From the NCBI RefSeq assembly GCF_000337555.1, contig NZ_AOIO01000030.1, positions 123,400 to 174,533 on the forward strand: 51,134 bases of DNA, given 5' to 3'. This stretch comes from Natrialba asiatica DSM 12278 (GTDB taxonomy: Archaea; Halobacteriota; Halobacteria; Halobacteriales; Natrialbaceae). Under the pieces are notes generated by a model. That model searched no databases. It had not been told where the DNA came from and saw only the letters and a program-made list of their open reading frames with translations. This document shows positions 23,470-31,348 of this stretch, piece after piece (position 1 is the stretch's first letter; every line of letters begins with the position of its first letter). The translations under genes were made by a program, and so were the position numbers.

Positions 23470-24450
23470 ATGACGACCCACGAGCGACCGTTGGACTCGG
23501 TGCTCGAGACGATCGGGCAAACCCCGCTCGTTCGCATCCGCGACGGCCCGCAGGGCGTCCGGATCTACGCGAAACTCGAGTCGTTCAACCCGGGTGCAAG
23601 CGTCAAGGACAGAATCGGCCGCTACATGCTCGAACGCATGCTCGAGCGCGGCGACGTCACTGCAGGCGGCACGATCATCGAACCGACCGCCGGAAACACG
23701 GGCATCGGTTTTGCAACCGCCGCCCAGCAACTCGGTCTCGACGCTATCTTCGTCGTCCCCGAACGCTTCAGCGTCGAGAAACAACAACTCATGGCCGCCC
23801 TCGGCGCGGAAGTCATCAACACCCCGACCGAGGACGGCATGGACGGCGCAATCGCCCGCGCCCACGAACTGGCCGCTGAACTCGACGACGCCGTCGTCCC
23901 CCAGCAGTTCTCGAACCCGCTCAACACCGAAGCCCACTACGCCACTACCGGCCCCGAAATCTACGACGCACTCGACGACAAAGTCGGTGCCGTCGTCGCC
24001 GGCTGTGGCACCGCAGGCACACTCATGGGCATCGCCCGCTACGCGTTAGAACAGGACCCTGATACCTTCGTCGGTGCCGTCGAACCCGAGGGCTCCGTCT
24101 ACGGCGAACTCCTCGGCGACGACCGCGAGGAAGGCGAGTACAAAATCGAAGGCATCGGCACCCACAACGTCGAGACCAACGAGCTGTTCGATCCCGAACT
24201 CGTCGACGCCGTCTATCCGATCTCCGACCGTGACGCCCACGACGAACTCGAGCGACTCGCACGCGAAGAAGGTCACCTCGCCGGTTCGAGCGCCGGAGCC
24301 GCAAGCGTCGCCGCCAAACACGTCGCCCGAGAAATCGCCGACGGCGAACTCGACGCAACACACGACACGGTCGTTACCGTGTTTCCGGATTCGAGCGAAC
24401 GCTATCTCTCGAAGGGGATCTACCGCTCGTTCGAGGAGTGGAGTTCCTGA
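23470..24450 (+). CDS. cysK: Cysteine synthase family PLP enzyme
   Basis: The 326-residue fold-type II PLP enzyme forms cysteine from O-acetylserine (or O-phosphoserine) and sulfide. The PLP Lys is in NPGASVKDRIGRYM (about residue 47). EPTAGNTGIGFA is the substrate loop, VAGCGTAGTLMG the phosphate-binding loop and LAGSSAGAA the C-terminal serine site. The ATG at 23470 is preferred over an in-frame GTG at 23449. No CBS domain is present, so it is not a full cystathionine beta-synthase, though archaeal paralogs can have that activity. The 3' end overlaps a convergent small gene by 31 bases. Confidence 0.9.
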   Translation: MTTHERPLDSVLETIGQTPLVRIRDGPQGVRIYAKLESFNPGASVKDRIGRYMLERMLERGDVTAGGTIIEPTAGNTGIGFATAAQQLGLDAIFVVPERFSVEKQQLMAALGAEVINTPTEDGMDGAIARAHELAAELDDAVVPQQFSNPLNTEAHYATTGPEIYDALDDKVGAVVAGCGTAGTLMGIARYALEQDPDTFVGAVEPEGSVYGELLGDDREEGEYKIEGIGTHNVETNELFDPELVDAVYPISDRDAHDELERLAREEGHLAGSSAGAASVAAKHVAREIADGELDATHDTVVTVFPDSSERYLSKGIYRSFEEWSS

Positions 24451-24653
24451 CCGACGGGCTCATCCGCCGCGGACGACTGCTGGAGCGTCGTCGCGTCGAC
24501 GACCTCGAGGTCGTCGTCGCGTTCGACCTCCCACACCCGAAGGACGAGATGCGCCTTGCAGTGGTGTTCGACGACATCCATGCCCGTCGTCCGGTTCCGG
24601 AGGACGAGCTGACAGACCCCGTCGTTCGAGCAGTTCCCGGACCGGTCACACAT
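24420..24653 (-). CDS. Small Cys/His-rich protein (putative zinc finger)
   Basis: The 77-residue protein begins MCDRSGNCSNDGVCQLVL and continues TGMDVVEHHCKAHLVLRVWEVERDDDLEVVDATTL. Four Cys plus adjacent His residues suggest a small zinc site like those of haloarchaeal micro-zinc-finger proteins. A TATA-like CTTACATACC lies about 30 bases before the start, supporting real expression. The 3' end overlaps convergently with cysteine synthase. No family is recognised. Confidence 0.6.
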   Translation of the reverse strand: MCDRSGNCSNDGVCQLVLRNRTTGMDVVEHHCKAHLVLRVWEVERDDDLEVVDATTLQQSSAADEPVGQELHSSNER

Positions 24654-24714
24654 AGGTACGTCTCTTGTGTAGTCTACTGGTATGTAAGTCTCTGTCGGTG
24701 GTACCCCCCGGTGT

Positions 24715-25140
24715 TCAAACGCGCGACGAACCGGCGTGCAGCCGTCGGTGTTCGACTTTCATACAGCGATCCTGCACGACCTGTCGCCCTGCCCGCTCGG
24801 CGCGGGCGGCCGCCTCGTCGTCTCGAATGCCCTGCTGGGTCCAGATCACGTCGGCGTCCGTCCGCTCGAGCGCCGTCTCGACGATTCCAGCGACCTCTTC
24901 GCTCGGCCGGAACAGACAGACGATATCGATCTCGTCTTCTACGTCCGCGAGCGTATCCGGGGCTTTTCTGCCGAAAATCTCGTCCGCGAAGGGGTTGACC
25001 GGAATCACGTCGTAGCCGTGGTCCCGGAGATACGCCGGCACGTCGTGGGCCGCCTTTCCCGGCGTTCGCGAACAGCCGACCACCGCGATCGTCTCCAGTC
25101 CGAGGATTTCCCGGAGCGCAGCGTCCGATTCGAGTGGCAT
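24715..25140 (-). CDS. CoA-binding domain protein (Rossmann, CoA_binding_2)
   Basis: The 141-residue protein is one Rossmann domain: TIAVVGCSRTPGKAAHDVPAYLRDHGYDVIPVNPFADEIFG, then VDIVCLFRPSEEV-like text (here IDIVCLFRPSEEVAGIVE) and ADVIWTQQGIRDDEAAARAERAG. This is the stand-alone succinyl-CoA-synthetase-type CoA-binding family (YccU). Its role is unknown; CoA or a nucleotide is the likely ligand. It is 50 bases downstream of the lipid prenyltransferase on the same strand. Confidence 0.9.
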   Translation of the reverse strand: MPLESDAALREILGLETIAVVGCSRTPGKAAHDVPAYLRDHGYDVIPVNPFADEIFGRKAPDTLADVEDEIDIVCLFRPSEEVAGIVETALERTDADVIWTQQGIRDDEAAARAERAGRQVVQDRCMKVEHRRLHAGSSRV

Positions 25141-25191
25141 ATTTCGGCCTACGGGCTCCGGACGGTTGTATCCCTCCCCGTTCCGCTCGAC

Positions 25192-26049
25192 TCAGATCCA
25201 GCCGAACTCGAGTTCGAGCGCCGCACGGCCGACGATGAACGCGAGTGCGGCGAGAAAAGTGCCGTACTTGAGGTGGGACTGGCCCGCAGTCGGGTCCTCG
25301 AAACTCTCGTAAGCCGCGACGATCATGATCGCGTTCGCCGGTATCACCGCGAGCAGATACGCGAGTTCGAAGTGTCCGAGGACGTAGGGCAGCGGACTCG
25401 CGAGAACGCCGATCGCGAGCAGCCCCGCGGCGACGTACAGCGCGCGGCGCTCGCCGATCGCAATCGGGAGCGTGTTCAGCCCTTCCTCGCGGTCGCCTTC
25501 CACGTCTTCGACGTCCTTGATGATCTCGCGGGTAAGCGTCGCGATGGCCGCCAGCGCACAGAGGACGACCGCCGGCCCGATCTCGCCGACCGCCGCTGCG
25601 CCGAACAGAAACGTGCTTCCGACGAGGTAGGCCACCAGCGCGTTCCCCAGCCCGGGCAGTCCCTTGAAGAACTCGGTGTAGGCCACCAGCGCCACCAGGT
25701 TGATCCCCGCGATGGCGATAGCGGGTCGCGGGAGCCGTAGCGCGAGCGCCACGGCCGCGACGAAGAGAACGAGGCTGAACGCGAGCGCACCGCGCGGGCT
25801 CACCGCGCCGCGGGGAATCGCTCGCCCGGGCTGGTTGATCCGGTCGATCTCCCGATCGAAGTAGTCGTTGATCGCGTTTCCCGCACCGACTGCAAGTCCC
25901 GTCGCCGCGACCGCTGCCACCGTCGCCGGCGTCTCGGTCGTGACACCGCCGGCGACGAACGCCCCGATGAAGGTCAACACGCTCGCGGCGAGCACGTTCA
26001 CCGGCCGCGTCAACTCGGCCAGCCCGCGGATCGTCTCCCCCGCTGTCAT
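25192..26049 (-). CDS. Digeranylgeranylglyceryl phosphate synthase (UbiA family)
   Basis: This 285-residue membrane prenyltransferase adds the second geranylgeranyl chain to GGGP in archaeal ether-lipid synthesis. Motif 1 is NAINDYFDREIDRINQPGR (NDxxDxxxD type) and motif 2 is REIIKDVEDVEGDREEGLNTLP, both Mg2+-pyrophosphate binding. About nine hydrophobic helices are visible. Length and the initial LAELTRPVNVLAASVLTFIGA fit the archaeal enzyme. It is probably co-transcribed with the CoA-binding gene downstream. Confidence 0.93.
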   Translation of the reverse strand: MTAGETIRGLAELTRPVNVLAASVLTFIGAFVAGGVTTETPATVAAVAATGLAVGAGNAINDYFDREIDRINQPGRAIPRGAVSPRGALAFSLVLFVAAVALALRLPRPAIAIAGINLVALVAYTEFFKGLPGLGNALVAYLVGSTFLFGAAAVGEIGPAVVLCALAAIATLTREIIKDVEDVEGDREEGLNTLPIAIGERRALYVAAGLLAIGVLASPLPYVLGHFELAYLLAVIPANAIMIVAAYESFEDPTAGQSHLKYGTFLAALAFIVGRAALELEFGWI

Positions 26050-26173
26050 TGGCGATACTGCTCAGGCCGACCGGTTAAACGGTACGATTCGCGGGCGCAG
26101 CCGGCGTGTGCCTCCCGTGGGCGCGCCTATCATCATCGTCACCGTCGTGTTCGTCGGTGTCGGCGTCGGCACC

Positions 26174-26204
26174 GGTATCGATATCGATATCGACATCGAC
26201 GCCG
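26174..26204. repeat. ATCGAT/ATCGAC tandem tract
   Basis: About five six-base units (ATCGAT, then ATCGAC) lie between the small acidic gene and the prenyltransferase start. It is a likely slippage tract with no visible product. Confidence 0.7.
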
Positions 26205-26222
26205 GCACTGATACCGGACCCG

Positions 26223-26417
26223 CTACCGCCAGGACCCGAGCTCACAACACAGCTCCGACGAAACCGTCAGCCACGCCTCCTCCCGCTCGAGCGCGGTCGC
26301 GTCCGCCGGCACCACGGTCACCGTCCCCGTCTCGTCCGTCCTGAACTCGAGTTCGGGTTCAGATTCGTCGGGACCGGGCGAACCGTGGTCGTCGGCCGCG
26401 GTGAACTCGGCTGTCAT
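26223..26417 (-). CDS. Small haloarchaeal acidic protein
   Basis: The 64-residue protein has a disordered acidic N-terminus and a conserved-looking core TVTVVPADATALEREEAWLTVSSELCCELGSWR. The pattern VVPxDATxxEREExWLTV resembles a small haloarchaeal family, perhaps DUF7511 (from memory). Function unknown. It is upstream of, and on the same strand as, the lipid prenyltransferase. Confidence 0.6.
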   Translation of the reverse strand: MTAEFTAADDHGSPGPDESEPELEFRTDETGTVTVVPADATALEREEAWLTVSSELCCELGSWR

Positions 26418-26522
26418 TAGCCGGGGATTGGCGGGCCGGGGTCAAGACCTTCGAGGTGGTTTTCAGTGGGTGGGAATGGCGGGGTGTGATGGGGTCTGTC
26501 GGATCCGGTGAAAATCGAGTGA

Positions 26523-26529
26523 CTTATAC
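26523..26529 (+). promoter_or_regulatory. TATA box of tRNA-Arg
   Basis: CTTATAC lies about 29 bases before the first base of the tRNA, the expected archaeal spacing. Confidence 0.6.
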
Positions 26530-26554
26530 GGAACCACCGGATACGAAGGGGTGC

Positions 26555-26629
26555 GGGCGCTTAGCTCAGTCTGGACAGAGTACTTGGCTTCGGACCAAGC
26601 TGTCACGGGTTCAAATCCTGTAGCGCCCA
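26555..26629 (+). tRNA. tRNA-Arg (anticodon UCG)
   Basis: The acceptor arm GGGCGCT pairs with AGCGCCC. The D-arm is GCTCAGTCTGGACAGAGT. The anticodon stem CTTGG/CCAAG encloses loop CTTCGGA, giving anticodon TCG. The T-arm is ACGGGTTCAAATCCTGT and the discriminator is A at 26629. CCA is not encoded. No intron. It reads CGA and other CGN arginine codons. The 3' 22 bases are repeated exactly at 26710-26731. Confidence 0.95.
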
Positions 26630-26644
26630 TGATTTTGCGACGAA

Positions 26645-26670
26645 CGGACGTGAGGAGCAAATCACGTCCG
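26645..26670. terminator. 9-base-pair perfect hairpin after tRNA-Arg
   Basis: CGGACGTGA and TCACGTCCG pair perfectly around an eight-base loop, 15 bases after the tRNA. No T-run follows, so it may be a processing or attachment-site structure and not a terminator. Confidence 0.35.
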
Positions 26671-26709
26671 CGAACGATTTGAATCAGGGAGCAGCTGTGC
26701 TGCGACCGT

Positions 26710-26731
26710 GGTTCAAATCCTGTAGCGCCCA
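26710..26731 (+). repeat. Exact duplicate of the tRNA-Arg 3' end (att-like)
   Basis: The last 22 bases of the tRNA (GGTTCAAATCCTGTAGCGCC plus CA) recur exactly 102 bases downstream without the rest of a tRNA. Such displaced 3' ends usually mark integrase attachment sites. Confidence 0.7.
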
Positions 26732-26961
26732 CTCGCAGACGGCTCGATCCTCAACTAACACTAATTCGACCGTAAAGGTATCAGGAGGGCCATTTTCGCT
26801 GGTATTGGTGGTCTGTCGAGGGTGCCCGAAATATGCTCCCAACAGGGAACGGGTTGCGCCCCCGTCACGTCGTGCGATTCTTTTCACAAATAGGGGGCGG
26901 TCGGTGTGACGATCGCTCCGTGTCCGTCGGTCGATCACTCAACCCGTGACCACTGCGAGAC
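26732..26961. other. Non-coding stretch after the tRNA-like repeat
   Basis: With the 80 bases before it, this leaves about 330 bases between tRNA-Arg and the GAP-family gene. No integrase, transposase fragment or further tRNA was recognised. Confidence 0.4.
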
Positions 26962-27594
26962 CTATCCGAAGAGGTTCTGGAGCGTCAGGGCGACGAAGAG
27001 CAGAATCACCGCTTCGGAGATAACCCACGAGTTCTCGTTCATCCAGTTGCGGACCCTCGGGAGGGCAGCTTCTGCTCGCTCTCCGAGAAGCGACACGCTG
27101 AGCGATGGAACCGCCAAGATGAACAGCGTGAGCAGGACGAACCCGGCCGCATCCGTGACCGGATCGCCGTTTGCCGCGAGGTAGGTTCCGACGCTGACCG
27201 AGGTGACGATGTCGGTCGGAAAGACGCCGAGGAGGAGAAATCCCAGTTTCAACGAGAGCTGTGGTGTCGCGTTAGTCAGTTTTCCCATCCACGCCGGTGG
27301 CTTCGACACGTTCCGTTTTCGGTAGGTATCCACTGCCGCGTAAAGAAGAAAAACGAGGACGAGAACATAGAGCAGTTGCTTTGCGCTCGCCCCTAACAGA
27401 CCGCCGCCAGCACCGAAACGGTTCCCGAAGAGGTACGCGATAACGACAACGAGACTGATAGAGAGAGACGCACCGAGAACGTAGGCCGCAGAGTTCGCCC
27501 GCCACTGCTCGCTCGTGGCGAGGAAAATCGGGGACAGTATCTGCGGGCCCGCGATCATCACGACGGCTAACGGGAGGACTTCCAGGAAACTCAT
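26962..27594 (-). CDS. GAP-family (Sap/LysE-like) membrane protein
   Basis: The 210-residue protein has six hydrophobic helices. The start MSFLEVLPLAVVMIAGPQILSPIFLATSEQWRANSAAYVLGA and a later KLGFLLLGVFPTDIVTSVSVGTYL match the GAP (peptidoglycolipid-addressing) family, related to LysE-type exporters. The substrate in archaea is unknown, and a lipid or small-molecule exporter role is inferred from the family. It stands alone, divergent from the next gene. Confidence 0.8.
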   Translation of the reverse strand: MSFLEVLPLAVVMIAGPQILSPIFLATSEQWRANSAAYVLGASLSISLVVVIAYLFGNRFGAGGGLLGASAKQLLYVLVLVFLLYAAVDTYRKRNVSKPPAWMGKLTNATPQLSLKLGFLLLGVFPTDIVTSVSVGTYLAANGDPVTDAAGFVLLTLFILAVPSLSVSLLGERAEAALPRVRNWMNENSWVISEAVILLFVALTLQNLFG

Positions 27595-27866
27595 GGCTTG
27601 TACTTGCCGTGATCCAATTTGGTACGCCGATCGGGCCCTCCATTTTTGGAAGCGTATATACTGTCCACCATCACTGTGATTCGCGACCGAAGAGTAGTAG
27701 GCCGCCGAGGGCGATTAATGTTTCTGGTGTTACACGAAAGTCTCAGCTTTCGGAGTGGATTCGTTCGCTCGTGCCGTGTGCGATTACTGTCTACTCACGG
27801 CGATCGTACTCTCCGTATTCCGTGAGGTGGAGTTTATGTTCTATGACAGCGTACTAATAATTGATC

Positions 27867-28271
27867 ATGAGAATTAATTGGTCAGCAGTCATAACTGGAT
27901 TCGTCGTAACCCTCGTGCTCGGGTTCATCAGCGGGATGATCTATATGGGATCTGATGCCTCGGTCGCGGTCTTACACTGGGGAACCATCGGTATCCTCGG
28001 AGGCCTCACCGCCGGCTACATCGCTGGTGAAAACATGGGTTCCGGTGCGCTCCACGGCGGTATCGCGACCGTCTTCGGATCGCTCATCCTGTTAGCTATC
28101 GCAGCGTTTACGACGCTCCTGTTTGCAGGCGTCGTTCCGATGTTCAGCGTGGTCGTCCTCGGCTTACTCATGCTCGCGTTCTACGCCATCCCCGGTGTGC
28201 TGGGTGGTGCGATCGGCTCGTGGGCCAAGGGTCGCCGGACCGCCACGGAGATGGTCGGTACGCGGGCCTGA
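27867..28271 (+). CDS. DUF5518-type small membrane protein
   Basis: The 134-residue protein has four hydrophobic helices (for example WSAVITGFVVTLVLGFISGMIY, HWGTIGILGGLTAGYIAGENM, IATVFGSLILLAIAAFTTLLFAG and MFSVVVLGLLMLAFYAIPGVLGGAIGSW). Gly-rich GGLTAGYIAG is typical of the haloarchaeal DUF5518 family. The ATG at 27867 is preferred to the TTG six bases upstream; a TATA-like GTTTATG lies about 35 bases before it. Function unknown. Confidence 0.8.
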   Translation: MRINWSAVITGFVVTLVLGFISGMIYMGSDASVAVLHWGTIGILGGLTAGYIAGENMGSGALHGGIATVFGSLILLAIAAFTTLLFAGVVPMFSVVVLGLLMLAFYAIPGVLGGAIGSWAKGRRTATEMVGTRA

Positions 28272-28522
28272 GCGACTACCGACAGGAGCGGTTACTTTTA
28301 TCGTAACAGCCCAATTCTCTCGAAGCGTTCAGTAACGGCCGTTCGGAATCGCTTCCGGCTTTCGGGTAGACCGGCAGTTCGGTCAGTGTTGGGGTTGATA
28401 TGGAACGTTCAGTGTCGACACTGAGTACTAGTGCGAACAAATTCAGGTGTTATTCAAAAATATGTGTGATAGTTTCGATGAATGTCGGAAAAACATTTAC
28501 TGCCGAGTATGGAGCGTGAGCC

Positions 28523-28723
28523 ATGAACAACATACGCAGTATCGACCTGGATAACCCGCTACTGTATATCCTCACCATGATCACCACCTGGATAATCGTA
28601 GCAGGCGTCTTTGAAACGGTATTCGCCGATGGAAACTGGACGAATGCAATTAGCCAAGGGATCGTCGGCGGTCTTATTTTTGGGGTTGCGATGTACTATC
28701 TGATCCAGTATACCGGGAGCTAA
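28523..28723 (+). CDS. Small two-helix membrane protein
   Basis: The 66-residue protein has two hydrophobic helices (PLLYILTMITTWIIVAGVFETVF and ISQGIVGGLIFGVAMYYLIQY). A TATA-like CATTTAC about 28 bases before the ATG indicates a leaderless transcript. No family recognised; similar small proteins are common in haloarchaea. Its composition is a little richer in A+T than neighbouring genes. Confidence 0.65.
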   Translation: MNNIRSIDLDNPLLYILTMITTWIIVAGVFETVFADGNWTNAISQGIVGGLIFGVAMYYLIQYTGS

Positions 28724-28829
28724 CCCCCTGAAAAGAACTCGCGAGAAGCAATCCGACCGTGTATGATTGAGGCTCTATTATTTTTGGATAGTACTGGACT
28801 CTGATTAGAAAATAACGGCAAGGCACACG

Positions 28830-30005
28830 TTAGACGACGCGAAGGTCCCTCGGATAGTCGGTCACGTTTTCGTATCCATCGTCGGTGACGACGACGAGGT
28901 CTTCGAGGCGAACCCCGCCGGTCCCCTGTTCGTACAGTCCGGGTTCGACCGTGACGACGTGGCCGGCCTCGAGTTCACCGGCTTGCTGTGCGAGGTACGG
29001 CGCTTCGTGAACGTCGAGGCCGACGCCGTGGCCGGTTGCGTGGGGAAACCCGCTGTCGGGATCGTCCGCCGTGCGATCCGTGGGGTAGCCCGCCGACTCG
29101 AACACGTCGCAGACGGCGGCGTGGACGGTCTCGCCGGTGACGCCCGCCCGGACGGTATCCAGCGCTGCCTCGGAGGCCTCGGAAACGAGGGCGTACCATT
29201 CCCGGGTGCGATCGCTGGGGGTGCCCTTCACGACGGTGCGAGTCATGTCCCCGAAGTACCGCGTCCGCTTGTTTCGGGGGAAGATATCGATGATGATCGG
29301 GACGTTCGCTTGCAGCGGCCCAGTGCCGGGATCGTGGGCGCGTGCTCCCGCCGGTCCGGACGCGACGATACACTGGTCCAGTCCGCAACCCCGGTCCAGG
29401 ACCGCGCGTTCGATGCGGTCGCGCACCCGCTCGCTCGTGAGGGGATCGCCGTCGAGGTGCAAGACGCCGTCCGCGACGGTTGCGCGTTCGAGTAGGTCCT
29501 CCGCGGCGGCCATCCCGTCTTCGGCCGCCCGTTGTGTCTCCCTGATGCGTTCGATCTCGCGGTCGTCCTTGACGGCGCGGATCTCGTCGAGGACGTACTC
29601 GTACTCCGGCACGACTTCGATGCCGTGCTCGCGCAGCAGATCGGCGGTGCCGACAGGAAACGAGACGGGGACCGACACCGAGTCGATACCGGCGGCGTCG
29701 AGGAAGTCCACGGTCACGCGTTTCCTGGCCTTCCGCGGGTCCATGTCCTCGAGTTCAGCCGCGTTCCTGAACTCGGCGCGGGAGCGGATTTCGTCGCCGG
29801 CGCTGTCGCGTTCGGCCTGGTTACATTCGGGGCCTGGAAGGAGGAGGGTGACGCGCTCGTCGGCGTAGAGCGTGACGAACTCGTCGAGCATGTGGTAGCC
29901 GGAGAGGTAGTACTGGTGGCTGTCGTTTCCGTCGGCGTCGAGCAGGTAGCCGTCGATGCCGGCCTGGTCGAGAAATGCGGTGAGTTGGGGGAGAGCCGGT
30001 GTCAT
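28830..30005 (-). CDS. M24-family metallopeptidase (Xaa-Pro peptidase-like)
   Basis: The 391-residue enzyme starts at the ATG at 30005 ([22 protein letters not shown]). The N-terminal creatinase/prolidase domain spans about residues 1-145. The pita-bread domain shows all five metal ligands: Asp in IIIDIFPRN, Asp in YFGDMTRTV, His in [15 protein letters not shown], Glu in [10 protein letters not shown] and Glu in [11 protein letters not shown]. It cleaves Xaa-Pro bonds at peptide N-termini in the cytoplasm. The in-frame extension to 30032 lacks similarity and is not used. Confidence 0.93.
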   Translation of the reverse strand: MTPALPQLTAFLDQAGIDGYLLDADGNDSHQYYLSGYHMLDEFVTLYADERVTLLLPGPECNQAERDSAGDEIRSRAEFRNAAELEDMDPRKARKRVTVDFLDAAGIDSVSVPVSFPVGTADLLREHGIEVVPEYEYVLDEIRAVKDDREIERIRETQRAAEDGMAAAEDLLERATVADGVLHLDGDPLTSERVRDRIERAVLDRGCGLDQCIVASGPAGARAHDPGTGPLQANVPIIIDIFPRNKRTRYFGDMTRTVVKGTPSDRTREWYALVSEASEAALDTVRAGVTGETVHAAVCDVFESAGYPTDRTADDPDSGFPHATGHGVGLDVHEAPYLAQQAGELEAGHVVTVEPGLYEQGTGGVRLEDLVVVTDDGYENVTDYPRDLRVV

Positions 30006-30301
30006 GGCTCCGACGTTTCGGCGGTTGAGCAATAAGCGGTATTGAGGAGCGGTATCAGGGATCGTTTACATCCGAGTTACTGATGGATGATATGATCGGT
30101 CATCACACTATCTCACCTATCAATTGAGAACCAGTCCTTTGTGAGTGTGCAGTTTACAATAGAGAAGGAGCGGGTGAACTCGTCCTACTGTGTGTTGTCG
30201 GACTCTGTTGAAATCCTCAGCTGCTAACAGAATTGGGACTGTCCGTTAGGTATAGTACGCATACTTATCGAGAGTAGATTTTTCAGCTTCCAGGGAAGAA
30301 A
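30006..30301. other. A+T-rich intergenic region before the VOC gene
   Basis: Base composition falls sharply here. It contains one arm of an inverted repeat (30203-30220) and a TATA-like CATACTTATC near 30257 that serves the VOC gene. No gene was seen. Confidence 0.5.
30203..30220 (+). repeat. Left arm of an 18-base inverted repeat around the VOC gene
   Basis: CTCTGTTGAAATCCTCAG matches the reverse complement of 31136-31153 at 16 of 18 positions. The arms point inward and are about 930 bases apart. Confidence 0.65.
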
Positions 30302-30757
30302 ATGGGTATGCCAATCCACGGCGTTCACCACGTAGTGCTTCTTGTTTCTAACATTCCTCATGGTGAGGCGTTCTACGAGGAGTTGTTTGATATGGAGGTA
30401 CTGTTCCGGGAAGGTATACTAGATGGTGAAGTTGGAACCATTCCAGAGCGCATCGACTGGGAAGATGCTCTCTCAAAGGATGTTACGCCAACAATGTCCT
30501 TTCTGGGCCGGGACGAGTTCTTTCTCTCGGTCGCAGAGGTTGAATCCGAGGCTACAAGCCGCAGAGTAGACCATATAGCGATAGCTGTCGATGAAGTGAC
30601 TTTTGAATCGGTGACAAATAGAGCGGAGAAGCTTGGCTGTCCCGTTGAGCGAAATGCTCCTCATCATCGAACGTTCGAGGACAAGCAAGGCTTCGAATGG
30701 GAGATAAATTCGAGTTCACCACCACCAACACAAGCGTTCGATACTCTGGACATTTAG
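30302..30757 (+). CDS. VOC-family (glyoxalase/bleomycin-resistance fold) protein
   Basis: The 151-residue protein has two beta-alpha-beta-beta-beta modules: IHGVHHVVLLVSNIPHGEAFYEELFDMEVLFRE and RRVDHIAIAVDEVTFESV, ending FEWEINSSS. The His of GVHHVVL, the His of VDHIAIAV and the Glu of FEWEI occupy VOC metal-ligand positions. Substrate unknown: the fold covers lyases, dioxygenases and antibiotic-binding proteins. Codon use is visibly richer in A/T-ending codons than in neighbours, suggesting acquisition. It is bracketed by imperfect inverted repeats. Confidence 0.85.
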   Translation: MGMPIHGVHHVVLLVSNIPHGEAFYEELFDMEVLFREGILDGEVGTIPERIDWEDALSKDVTPTMSFLGRDEFFLSVAEVESEATSRRVDHIAIAVDEVTFESVTNRAEKLGCPVERNAPHHRTFEDKQGFEWEINSSSPPPTQAFDTLDI

Positions 30758-30818
30758 ATTTCAACACACAAAATCCGAATTTAATAATCAGAGTGTCTGG
30801 TCAAGATCATGAGACAAC

Positions 30819-30932
30819 CTAAGACGATCTCACGGAGCGGCTAGCACTCAGACCATCACACTCAGCGGCCAACTCGTCCACTTCTTGCACGGTATATTCG
30901 TCGGCAGCGACGCTGAATGTCTCCTTTGTCAT
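30819..30932 (-). CDS. Tiny ribbon-helix-helix-like ORF, possibly truncated
   Basis: The 37-residue frame reads MTKETFSVAADEYTVQEV then DELAAECDGLSASRSVRS and stops. The pattern (short strand, helix, SRS before a second helix) looks like the start of a CopG/RHH regulator or antitoxin, cut short inside the second helix. It is in the A+T-rich island and is probably a remnant. Confidence 0.35.
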   Translation of the reverse strand: MTKETFSVAADEYTVQEVDELAAECDGLSASRSVRSS

Positions 30933-31135
30933 GCCTAAGATTCACTAGAAGGAGCGTGTACGTCATTTTCAGACGATGAGGTTCGTTTAGCGAACCGTGT
31001 AAACTGTTCTATGACACGCTCGAATACTGTGTAACAGTTCGCTGAGCCAAGTGAAATGTCTGCTCGACGAACCGACATATCCAAAACTTCGGAAGAGACT
31101 GCATTCGGTTACTCTACTTGTTGAATCTAAAACCT

Positions 31136-31153
31136 CTAAGAATTTCAACAGAG
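31136..31153 (-). repeat. Right arm of the 18-base inverted repeat
   Basis: CTAAGAATTTCAACAGAG is the near-perfect inverted partner of 30203-30220. Confidence 0.65.
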
Positions 31154-31254
31154 ATTGGTTATTCATGCTTTTAGAACAGGGATCGGGGTTGCGGTTGCAT
31201 TCTATTTCGTTTGTAGAGAGTGACCGCAACACTCCTTCCCGACAGCCAACGGTA

Positions 31255-31262
31255 GATATAAG
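31255..31262 (+). promoter_or_regulatory. TATA box ahead of the structured RNA candidate
   Basis: GATATAAG is centred about 26 bases before the first base of the predicted outer stem. Confidence 0.5.
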
Positions 31263-31283
31263 TCGATACCAGTTAACAATTAG

Positions 31284-31348
31284 AACGGAAGCCACGACGT
31301 TGGGTACGAAAGTGCCCCGGGTGCTGATACACCCGAGACGTGGCTTCT
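31284..31348 (+). ncRNA. Candidate structured RNA: perfect three-way junction
   Basis: Outer stem P1 pairs 31288-31296 (GAAGCCACG) with 31339-31347 (CGTGGCTTC), nine Watson-Crick pairs plus a possible G-U. P2 pairs 31302-31307 with 31312-31317 around a GAAA tetraloop (six pairs, one G-U). P3 pairs 31318-31323 (CGGGTG) with 31330-31335 (CACCCG) around loop CTGATA. P2 and P3 abut with no unpaired base. With the TATA box upstream, this looks like an independently transcribed small RNA. It matches no ribozyme, riboswitch, C/D or H/ACA motif I recognise. It could also be the folded end of a lost mobile element. Confidence 0.45.

Larger units (their letters stand above)
30933..31283. other. A+T-rich non-coding part of the island
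   Basis: It contains the right inverted-repeat arm (31136-31153). Only short unconvincing frames exist on either strand. It ends with a TATA box (31255-31262) placed to drive the structured element that follows. Confidence 0.4.

Noticed and set aside
26463-26732. Minus-strand frame with MGATGFEP-like peptide over tRNA-Arg
   Set aside because: This peptide is the well-known false product of reading a tRNA 3' end in antisense. It appears twice only because the tRNA end is duplicated.
30987-31295. Minus-strand 102-codon frame as a transposase fragment
   Set aside because: No DDE or HUH motif and no convincing transposase similarity. It lies across one inverted-repeat arm and the RNA candidate, so composition alone explains it.
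31284-31348. Hammerhead, fluoride riboswitch or C/D-box identity for the three-way junction
   Set aside because: The CTGATA loop recalls CUGAUGA, but the required GA after CUGAU and the GAAA linker positions are absent, and the flanking boxes of the other classes are missing.
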